Below, piece after piece: positions 8,590 to 13,237 of a stretch of DNA of 28,887 bases. The first letter of the stretch is position 1. Each line of letters opens with the position of its first letter. The stretch lies in IMG/VR virus record IMGVR_UViG_3300021197_000219, positions 1 through 28,887 of that record. One strand, written 5' to 3'. Under the pieces are notes generated by a model, which saw only the letters and a list, made by a program, of their open reading frames with translations, did not search any database and was not told the DNA's origin. The translations under genes were made by a program, and so were the position numbers. This stretch comes from a virus.

Positions 8590-8951
8590 TACTTCTTTCC
8601 TCCAAAAAATTTAGTTGCTGATCTTATTCCAAATGAAGCAGCTATTACTACTCCTAAACTATAACTATACCATTGCGGTGCTTCTCCTAGCGCAGCAAAC
8701 CCTGCTGCTGCAATCTCTCTGCCCCAATCTCCACAGAATGATAAAATAAATGGGCCACTTAACAGCAGTGTCAACCATTCATCTTTCCACGAGTTCTGTG
8801 TAGCTTTCATAGCTTCCAGATCCCAGTCTATTTCACCTGTAGCAATCTTTAAATCTTTAGTCGCTTTAGCCTTTTGTACAGCAGTCTTGCCTTCAATCCA
8901 TGAACCAGCAAGTCCAGCTATAGGGCCAAGTACATTACCTAACCCAAACAT
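8589..8951 (-). CDS. Holin, GTA-type three-transmembrane family
   Basis: 120 aa. The pattern fits the GTA_holin_3TM family (holin of gene transfer agents and alphaproteobacterial phages): a short N-terminal hydrophobic stretch (LGNVLGPIAGLAGSWI), a central charged region with the characteristic NSWKDEWLTLLLSGPFIL segment (about 53-70), and a C-terminal hydrophobic helix (YSLGVVIAASFGI). It would permeabilise the inner membrane and release the GH108 endolysin encoded downstream. It is coupled by TAATG to the cysteine-rich micropeptide before it and to the Lys/Gly-rich gene after it. Family assignment is by recognition only. Confidence 0.8.
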   Translation of the reverse strand: MFGLGNVLGPIAGLAGSWIEGKTAVQKAKATKDLKIATGEIDWDLEAMKATQNSWKDEWLTLLLSGPFILSFCGDWGREIAAAGFAALGEAPQWYSYSLGVVIAASFGIRSATKFFGGKK

Positions 8952-9034
8952 TATTTACCACACTGACATTTGTCACAGCAGTTACAAGGCATAGCAAGTA
9001 TTGCACGTAGAATACGATTTAGATAGGGCATCAT
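8951..9034 (-). CDS. 27-aa cysteine-rich micropeptide
   Basis: A very short frame reading MMPYLNRILRAILAM and then a C-terminus CNCCDKCQCGK with five cysteines in nine residues (CxCCxxCxC). The start overlaps the stop of the 54-aa membrane gene (ATGA) and its stop overlaps the holin start (TAATG), so it fills the space between two real genes exactly, which argues for translation. An amphipathic helix followed by a cysteine cluster could bind metal (Zn or Fe-S) or be cysteine-lipidated/palmitoyl-like; neither is shown. I know of no named family. Confidence 0.6.
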   Translation of the reverse strand: MMPYLNRILRAILAMPCNCCDKCQCGK

Positions 9035-9195
9035 TCTGCCCCACCTTTTTCTTTTAATACAATACCAAAGATACCGCCTATAATACCTGCCCATGTTAGT
9101 ATAGGCAAGCTAAACATAAAACCTAGTCCTACACCTGCTAGAGCAAGTGCTAGATAAGTTGTAGGCTCTTTAAGTCTTCCAGTAATCCAATCCAT
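9031..9195 (-). CDS. 54-aa small membrane protein
   Basis: Reads MDWITGRLKEPTTYLALALA, followed by two hydrophobic glycine-rich segments (about residues 13-30 and 33-48) and a short charged tail. This resembles the small two-helix membrane proteins that marine podophages carry next to their lysis genes. GGGAGAA lies just before the ATG. The stop overlaps the next start by ATGA. It may be an antiholin, a second holin, or a membrane anchor; the sequence does not decide. Confidence 0.72.
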   Translation of the reverse strand: MDWITGRLKEPTTYLALALAGVGLGFMFSLPILTWAGIIGGIFGIVLKEKGGAE

Positions 9196-9206
9196 ATTTA
9201 TTCTCC

Positions 9207-9566
9207 CTATTTAAATGTAATAGCGACACCGATTGACAGGTCACTATATTTAAAGTCTTTGTCTAAAGATAGTTCAGAGTAAGCAGACAGGCTGTTACTT
9301 AAAGCCATTGTACTCTTTACTGATGCACCAGAAACACTAAAAGAATCTCCGCTTGCATATCCCCAGTCTAACGCTGGTCTAATTGATAGTCTTGAAAGGT
9401 TTGCAGTTACGCCTACATCACCTGACCATTTTTTAGTTTTAATGCCGTACTCTACAGTAGCATCAGGCTTAAACATTGACATAATGCCACTCTTTATAAC
9501 GCCTTCAGCCTGTGCTGACATTGCTGTTAGTGTAACGATAGCACCTGCAAGAAATAACTTTCTCAT
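9207..9566 (-). CDS. Exported beta-rich protein, outer-membrane-like
   Basis: 119 aa. Residues 1-20 are a clear Sec signal peptide (MRKLFLAGAIVTLTAMSAQA, AxA cleavage site). The mature part alternates polar and hydrophobic residues in short strands rich in Ser, Thr, Gly and aromatics (WSGDVGVTANLSRLSIRPALDWGYASG) and ends in an amphipathic strand with a terminal Phe-Lys (SIGVAITFK), resembling an outer-membrane beta-barrel end. The phage would thus place a small protein in the host envelope, perhaps for superinfection exclusion or lysis. GGAGGA lies about 6 nt upstream, inside the end of the preceding gene. Function is inferred only. Confidence 0.75.
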   Translation of the reverse strand: MRKLFLAGAIVTLTAMSAQAEGVIKSGIMSMFKPDATVEYGIKTKKWSGDVGVTANLSRLSIRPALDWGYASGDSFSVSGASVKSTMALSNSLSAYSELSLDKDFKYSDLSIGVAITFK

Positions 9567-9570
9567 ATTA

Positions 9571-9717
9571 TCATCCTCCGAATCCTGTTAGTCTTCTAAT
9601 TTCACCACGAGATATTCCTAGATCTTGTAGTTGTCTTTCTGTCATACTCATTAAAGTGTAGTATGCAGCTCTATTTTCCATGTATACATGGTATTTTTCT
9701 AGTAGTTTTTTAAACAT
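9571..9717 (-). CDS. DUF1127-like mini-protein
   Basis: 48 aa. The segment MTERQLQDLGISRGEIRRL (about residues 25-43) matches the core of DUF1127 (YjiS-like) proteins, in which a short arginine-rich helix follows an L-x-D-I/L-G-I-S-R turn. In alphaproteobacteria such small proteins have been linked to RNA binding/turnover and to phosphate and carbon metabolism. It is the first gene after the mid-arm spacer, with AAGGAG about 7 nt before the ATG (9717) and a promoter-like sequence 65-95 bp upstream, so it may be made separately from the rest of the arm. A host-derived regulator is plausible. Confidence 0.75.
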   Translation of the reverse strand: MFKKLLEKYHVYMENRAAYYTLMSMTERQLQDLGISRGEIRRLTGFGG

Positions 9718-9741
9718 AGTATAACTCCTTTATGTACATAT

Positions 9742-9760
9742 GTCAGTACTATTGACTGAC
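9742..9760. promoter_or_regulatory. Inverted repeat GTCAGT-N7-ACTGAC (operator candidate)
   Basis: Six-base perfect arms separated by 7 bp lie between the mid-arm promoter candidate and the DUF1127-like start. Placement just downstream of the expected transcription start would suit a repressor site or a 5'-UTR hairpin. No regulator is identified. Confidence 0.4.
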
Positions 9761-9781
9761 TAGTAAGTTATACCATAGTTA

Positions 9782-9810
9782 GTTATAACATAAAAGAGAT
9801 AATAATGCAA
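9782..9810 (-). promoter_or_regulatory. Sigma-70-like promoter inside the leftward arm
   Basis: Read on the minus strand: TTGCAT, 17 bp, TATAAC, i.e. 4/6 and 5/6 matches to consensus with ideal spacing. It lies in the only sizeable spacer (9718-9825) of the leftward arm and points at the DUF1127-like, exported protein and lysis genes. A second TATAAC-like copy lies about 15 bp downstream (GGTATAACT). Confidence 0.5.
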
Positions 9811-9825
9811 CCCTGTTATGCAAAT

Positions 9826-10152
9826 TTATTCTTTTGATTTAGTTTTAGTTAAAGCTGTAGCACCCATAAAGCCTAATACGACACCCATCTGTGCTACAAG
9901 AAAGGTGTTAAGAAACCCTGATGCAGATTCCATACGAGCTACATTAATGATAGGCGTAAGTAATACTATAACAGTTACAATGGTTGTACCCATAGCTAAC
10001 CAAGCCATAGTACGTTGAGTGTCCATCATTTTGTCTTCGTTCTCTAAACGTATCCATCTTTCATGACGATCCATTTCATCATCTGTTATGATGCCATCAC
10101 CGTCTGCATCTGCCATTGCATACTTGCTATCTGCTTGTAGTTTCTTTGACAT
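9826..10152 (-). CDS. Membrane protein with an EF-hand calcium-binding loop
   Basis: 108 aa. Residues 15-26 form a canonical 12-residue EF-hand loop, D-x-D-x-D-G-I-I-x-D-D-E, with acidic ligands at positions 1, 3, 5, 9-equivalent and a Glu at 12. A charged helical linker follows (about 27-47), then two hydrophobic segments (about 48-70 and 80-101), and a basic tail. The loop would lie on one side of the membrane and could sense or bind Ca2+, abundant in seawater. Place near the lysis genes suggests a holin-like or lysis-timing role. It overlaps the preceding stop by one base (TAATG). Confidence 0.78.
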   Translation of the reverse strand: MSKKLQADSKYAMADADGDGIITDDEMDRHERWIRLENEDKMMDTQRTMAWLAMGTTIVTVIVLLTPIINVARMESASGFLNTFLVAQMGVVLGFMGATALTKTKSKE

Positions 10153-10352
10153 TACGCTTCTTCTCCATAAGGATTAAATGCAAAACATTTAGCTTTTACA
10201 TAGTGTCCTGTAGTCAGTAAACCCTGTGCTACTAGCCTTATTTGTTCTTGACACTCTGTTTCTGTTTTAAACAAATGATTCTTACGTATCATGACATCAC
10301 AAGAAGTAGGGTCAGTAAGAACTGAACAGTATAATATTACAGCAAGAAACAT
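10152..10352 (-). CDS. 66-aa secreted or membrane-anchored Cys-containing protein
   Basis: Begins with a short hydrophobic segment (MFLAVILYCSVL) that could be a signal or anchor, followed by a polar body with cysteines at about 9, 18, 34 and 57, suggesting disulfides outside the cytoplasm. Overlaps both neighbours by TAATG. The size and place near holin/endolysin genes would suit a spanin-type or other lysis accessory protein, but no lipobox or second membrane segment is seen. Family not recognised. Confidence 0.65.
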   Translation of the reverse strand: MFLAVILYCSVLTDPTSCDVMIRKNHLFKTETECQEQIRLVAQGLLTTGHYVKAKCFAFNPYGEEA

Positions 10353-10798
10353 TATTTTTTCTTTGGTTTAAAGTTCGGTGCTAAACTTACTTTATCTCTC
10401 ATTTTTTTAGAACGAGCAGCGTTAGAAGCAGTGCGACTAGCTTTATCTTTTTCACTAGCTTGCATTTTTTCAAAACCTTTGCGTTTATCTTGTACAACTT
10501 TTTTCAACATATTTTTTATATTGCCTGGTTTCATAGCATTAACTTTATTTTCGTAAGCATCTAATGCTCTTTTAGTTTTTGCCTGCTCAATATCTGACCT
10601 AGATACACTTGCTTTTTTAGCAATAGAACCTTTACGTTGTGGTGATATTCCTTTAGGTTTTACTCTTGCTGATCCTACCATAGCTTTAGCTTTAGTACTT
10701 GTTAATAGATCTGGTTTTACCTTTGTAGATTTTTTAACTTTCTTTTTCTTTTTACCTGCTTTAGCTGCTGCTCTTGCTACTGCTCCTATAAAACTCAT
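10352..10798 (-). CDS. Highly basic protein with MSFIGA leader
   Basis: 148 aa from ATG 10798, chosen because AGGAG lies 7 nt upstream; a longer in-frame version would start inside the previous gene. The N-terminus MSFIGAVARAAAKAGKKKKK is near-identical to that of the 87-aa gene at 7212-7475. The remainder is rich in Lys, Arg, Ala and Ser with no hydrophobic core, resembling a DNA-condensing or capsid-packaged protein. The shared leader may be a targeting or processing signal. Function unknown. Confidence 0.75.
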   Translation of the reverse strand: MSFIGAVARAAAKAGKKKKKVKKSTKVKPDLLTSTKAKAMVGSARVKPKGISPQRKGSIAKKASVSRSDIEQAKTKRALDAYENKVNAMKPGNIKNMLKKVVQDKRKGFEKMQASEKDKASRTASNAARSKKMRDKVSLAPNFKPKKK

Positions 10799-10811
10799 TT
10801 GGTTTCTCCTA

Positions 10812-11090
10812 TTACCATTTAACTTTATCAGCCCAGTAAGCAGCACTCATCTTACCCTTGGCTATATTTTTTCCGTGTCTCGCTTTAAAACTCTTACGTT
10901 TTGCTTTCATTCTTGCTGACTCACCAGCTTTGGGTTTACCTGCGGTGCTTGCACCCTTCTCTCCAAACCTTATGAGTTTAATCTTTGAGCCTTCTTTGGC
11001 AAGTACAGCGTGTGACTTCTTAGGGTGATCAGGTGTACGTTTAGGTTTGTTATATCCTGCAAACTTTTCACCTCTATAGTCTATACTCAT
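10812..11090 (-). CDS. Conserved basic marine-phage protein (DUF6321-like)
   Basis: 92 aa, basic. The segments KLIRFGEKGASTAGKPKAGE and the end KGKMSAAYWADKVKW match a protein I have seen repeatedly in pelagic podophages and cyanophages and that Pfam treats as a domain of unknown function (I believe DUF6321). It has few hydrophobic residues and looks nucleic-acid binding; it may be a virion component. It ends just before the 148-aa basic gene and begins directly after the stop of its upstream neighbour (TAGATG). Confidence 0.78.
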   Translation of the reverse strand: MSIDYRGEKFAGYNKPKRTPDHPKKSHAVLAKEGSKIKLIRFGEKGASTAGKPKAGESARMKAKRKSFKARHGKNIAKGKMSAAYWADKVKW

Positions 11091-11330
11091 CTATGATCTC
11101 CTGAACTTGCTAGTTTTCTTGCCTATATTTTTAGGTTGTCTACTAAACTGTTTACCTTTAGCTGTATCTTCTCGTTTCTTACGAGTAGTCGCTGCATACT
11201 CTGAACTTGATAGAGACTTAATAGCACTCTCAGGCAAATATCTTTCCCCTGTTTTAGAGGAAGGCTTACCTGATTTCGTTCTCCAGTTTTGTCGAGTCCA
11301 GTTAGCTAAAGACTTCTGAGGTTTCTTCAT
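11091..11330 (-). CDS. Conserved basic phage protein (DUF5872-like)
   Basis: 79 aa, Lys/Arg/Ser-rich. The N-terminal pattern KPQKSLANWTRQNWRTKSGK, continuing GERYLPESAIKSLSSSEYAAT, is that of a short domain of unknown function (I believe DUF5872) found in many phages and in some giant viruses and bacteria. The aromatic/basic pattern suggests nucleic-acid contact. The C-terminus is a basic disordered tail. Part of the same cluster of small basic proteins. Confidence 0.78.
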   Translation of the reverse strand: MKKPQKSLANWTRQNWRTKSGKPSSKTGERYLPESAIKSLSSSEYAATTRKKREDTAKGKQFSRQPKNIGKKTSKFRRS

Positions 11331-11334
11331 ATAG

Positions 11335-12009
11335 TTATTCCTCGTTGTACATATTATTAAATACTCTACCTGTATCCCAGACGTAATCTAAATCTTCTTT
11401 AGAGTGAAACACTCTCTGACTAGGTTTGAAGTCTGGCGCACCTTCTCCTGTCTCAAACCAAGCAGGATGGGTAACTCTTACTCTGTTATTCGGTAATGCT
11501 ACAATGTTTCCTGTGTAGCTACCTGCATCTACTAGCTCTAATACGTGGCTCTGTTTATGCTGTGCTGGGTCATCTGCTATCTCTGATCCTGTATAGTCTA
11601 CAGTGAAGTAATATTTAGCTGGATAGAACTCACCATCTACTTTCGCCATCCAAGGGGCTGGTGTAGCTCTGTTCAACACGTAGACTGAGTGATCATGTGA
11701 CATACAATCCCAAGGCTGTGCTGCATAGGCTGGCAACTCTTCTGCCCACTCCTCTACAGGTGTATCACCTACGAGTGCAGTAATAGGCATTCTCGCCCAC
11801 ATCGCCCCACCGTGTACGTTAGGTTCGTCTGTATCATCTGATTCACAACCAGTAAAGATAACTTGGAAGCTGAGTGATCTATTTGGCATAGTCGTCACAG
11901 CTATTACCATGCAATGTAGGAACTCACCATGGTATCGTTCAAAGTTGCACGTATATTCTCTGCGTACCCATGCCTTGAAGTATGGGATGTTACTCTGTAA
12001 GTAGGGCAT
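11335..12009 (-). CDS. Conserved phage protein, unknown (possibly structural)
   Basis: 224 aa, acidic to neutral, mixed alpha/beta, and the only sizeable globular protein of this cluster. It opens MPYLQSNIPYFKAWVRREYT, a beginning I associate with conserved hypothetical proteins of marine phages. It is rich in Trp, Tyr and His and has no membrane segment or recognisable catalytic motif. Codon usage looks closer to the GC-richer right arm than its small basic neighbours do. Its ATG immediately follows the stop of the 58-aa gene (TAAATG). Function not known. Confidence 0.72.
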   Translation of the reverse strand: MPYLQSNIPYFKAWVRREYTCNFERYHGEFLHCMVIAVTTMPNRSLSFQVIFTGCESDDTDEPNVHGGAMWARMPITALVGDTPVEEWAEELPAYAAQPWDCMSHDHSVYVLNRATPAPWMAKVDGEFYPAKYYFTVDYTGSEIADDPAQHKQSHVLELVDAGSYTGNIVALPNNRVRVTHPAWFETGEGAPDFKPSQRVFHSKEDLDYVWDTGRVFNNMYNEE

Positions 12010-12186
12010 TTAGGATGTGTAACCGCCACCCTTGGCTTTATACTGTTTAGCGACCATTTGAGCTTTACGTGCAGACCATTGACCTGGTTTACCACCCTTA
12101 CCTCCAGCTTTAATGTTTGATACAAGACGTTTACGCATTGTAGGTTTAGTATAATTGCCTGCTTTATTTACTGTAGACTTTTTCAT
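12010..12186 (-). CDS. 58-aa basic Gly-rich conserved phage protein
   Basis: Reads MKKSTVNKAGNYTKPTMRKR, followed by an AGGKGGKPGQWSARKAQMVAK core and a KAKGGGYTS tail. The GGKPGQWSARKAQ core is a motif I recognise from small proteins of pelagiphages and cyanophages of unknown function. It is basic and Gly-rich, plausibly nucleic-acid binding. Its stop directly abuts the next ATG (TAAATG), supporting coupling. Confidence 0.78.
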   Translation of the reverse strand: MKKSTVNKAGNYTKPTMRKRLVSNIKAGGKGGKPGQWSARKAQMVAKQYKAKGGGYTS

Positions 12187-12189
12187 GCA

Positions 12190-12426
12190 TTACTCTTTTT
12201 TATAATTGGGGTCGCTATAAGACTGTTCAGTCCATCCTTCTGCTCTCATAGAATCTTCTACGTGTTTAAGTGTAAACTTTCTGCCGTATCTAGCTTCACA
12301 AGCTGCTCTTACGTAAAAAACATCACTATGAGGTATATGTAAGTTATCTACATTACCATTTAGTAATTGTTTATAGAAAGTTTCTAAAACTTTGTCTGTA
12401 TATAGTTTTACTGATTTTTGTGCCAT
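12190..12426 (-). CDS. First gene of the leftward arm, unknown
   Basis: 78 aa from ATG 12426; an in-frame TTG two codons earlier is less likely. The protein reads MAQKSVKLYTDKVLETFYKQ and contains a YVRAACEARYGRKFTLKHVEDSMRAEGW segment that looks like a small helical, possibly nucleic-acid-binding fold. No Shine-Dalgarno is visible before the ATG, and TATATAAAT lies about 20-28 nt upstream, so a short leader or leaderless mRNA is possible. It opens the whole leftward arm and could be a regulator or assembly factor. Family not recognised. Confidence 0.7.
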   Translation of the reverse strand: MAQKSVKLYTDKVLETFYKQLLNGNVDNLHIPHSDVFYVRAACEARYGRKFTLKHVEDSMRAEGWTEQSYSDPNYKKE

Positions 12427-12487
12427 TGTCAATAACTAATTTATATATTACGAATATTTATTTATACGGAATATCATAGAAGGGTGG

Positions 12488-12607
12488 CATTTAAAGTGTT
12501 ACATTTAAAGTGTATTCTTATCTTTTTTGTAATACCATTTAAAATGTTACATATAAGTGTTATTTATTTATAACTATTTAGTAGTTTAGTGTAACACTTT
12601 AAGTGTT
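12488..12607. repeat. Iterated CATTTAAAGTGT / AAGTGT motif
   Basis: CATTTAAAGTGT occurs at 12488-12499 and again at 12502-12513, a 14-bp period. A variant CATTTAAAATGT follows at 12536-12547, then ACATATAAGTGTT at 12550-12562. The perfect inverted repeat AACACTT-T-AAGTGTT ends the series at 12593-12607. TGTTACAT also appears twice. Iteron-like clusters of this kind in a divergent spacer suit a replication-initiator or repressor binding array. Confidence 0.6.
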
Positions 12608-12697
12608 GTGTTGTGTTATACTTAGTTTTACACATTTACGAAACCATGTCAACCCCTAAAATATATTATGTTCAAATAAAGTGTAAATATGTCATCT

Positions 12698-12711
12698 TTT
12701 GTGATCACAAA
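12698..12711. promoter_or_regulatory. Perfect 14-bp palindrome TTTGTGATCACAAA
   Basis: A perfectly self-complementary 14-mer in the divergent spacer, a likely dimeric-protein binding site. It contains the CRP/FNR-like half-sites TGTGA and TCACA, but with no 6-bp spacer, so those regulators would not fit as such. It also contains a BclI-type TGATCA and a Dam-type GATC core. Confidence 0.5.
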
Positions 12712-12922
12712 TCTACCCAATCCCTGTGTGCATACGACTATATACACTGTGGTTAACACCCTATTTTCCTGATCTGTGTAGATATGTGTATATACTAACG
12801 CACTACCCCCCACTGCCCCCTGCCTGCTACCCTGCTTATCGTGTGGATTATGCGCTTTCTTCGCCCAAATATGCATGATAAGTGGCTCAATAGCTGTATT
12901 CTCTTAGAATAATGCAACAAAT

Positions 12923-13107
12923 TCAACTACTTAGTTGAGAGTGACAAGTGATATGCAATCAGTTGCCATACTATGGTATGTTTATTGTTGCAAGATTGCC
13001 ACACTAAGAGTGTGTTGCAAAGTCGATGCTTATTTTACCCTATCCCCACCGAGAAGGTGGCAGATGACATTACAGTGTCAGGCAAGGAAGGTGCGACACC
13101 GTGCCAC
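12923..13107. ncRNA. Candidate structured RNA (multi-hairpin, three-way junction)
   Basis: Consecutive helices can be drawn by eye. H1 is 12923-12928/12933-12938 (TCAACT/AGTTGA). H2 is 12955-12960/12994-12999 (GCAATC/GATTGC), extended by 12963-12966/12990-12993 with an AG bulge and capped by 12967-12971/12976-12980 (CATAC/GTATG). H3 is 13000-13005/13009-13014 (CACACT/AGTGTG). Then GTGGCA/TGCCAC (13057-13062/13102-13107) encloses GACAT/GTGTC (13066-13070/13075-13079) and GGTG/CACC (13090-13093/13097-13100), a closed three-way junction. CCACC/GGTGG (13046-13050/13056-13060) would compete with the closing helix. Strand and promoter are unknown; it could be an sRNA, a leader regulator or a structured origin. 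Confidence 0.4.
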
Positions 13108-13157
13108 ATAACGAGGCAACTTGACAACTCTAGCTATTGTTAATAGTTTATAAAGAT

Positions 13158-13200
13158 AATATTTAAGGATCTCATATTTATGTGAGAGATCTTAAATATT
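13158..13200. promoter_or_regulatory. Long hairpin before the first rightward gene
   Basis: Arms 13158-13173 and 13186-13200 pair over 15 bp (AATATTTAA/GATCTC against GAGATC/TTAAATATT) with one bulged G and a 12-nt loop. It lies 37 bp before the ATG at 13238. There is no downstream T run, so a simple intrinsic terminator is unlikely; attenuation, RNase III processing, mRNA protection or an operator are options. Confidence 0.55.
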
Positions 13201-13237
13201 CTCTTATATAAACAACAATAGATAGAAAGATAAAACA

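Larger units (their letters stand above)
12427..13237. other. Divergent non-coding spacer between the two arms
   Basis: 811 bp without a convincing gene, between leftward and rightward transcription units, so promoters for both must lie here. Its left third is AT-rich with repeated AAGTGT motifs; the middle has a perfect palindrome (12698-12711) and a C-rich patch (12808-12835); the right third is less AT-rich and full of hairpins. A consensus TTGACA (13121-13126) points rightward but has only a weak -10 (TAGTTT at 17 bp, TATAAA at 22 bp). TATATAAAT near 12445-12453 on the minus strand could be the leftward -10. An origin of replication or attP could also be here; no tRNA-like attachment core was found. 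Confidence 0.7.

Noticed and set aside
12698-12711. CRP or FNR binding site
   Set aside because: Half-sites TGTGA/TCACA are adjacent rather than separated by 6 bp, so the geometry is wrong.
12731-12747. T7-promoter-like string (CATACGACTATATACAC)
   Set aside because: Shares ATACGACT with the T7 promoter but lacks the rest of the consensus and GGG start. No single-subunit RNA polymerase gene is in the window and no second copy was noticed.
12649-12876. A 75-codon minus-strand frame in the divergent spacer
   Set aside because: No ribosome-binding site, odd composition, and the region is explained better as regulatory DNA. No neighbour coupling.
12900-13140. tRNA gene or tRNA-derived attachment site in the spacer
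   Set aside because: No TTCGA T-loop sequence, no CCA end and no 7-bp acceptor stem; the hairpins do not form a tRNA cloverleaf.
12427-13237. CRISPR array
   Set aside because: Repeats are short, unevenly spaced and partly overlapping, with no uniform 25-40-bp repeat and unique spacers.
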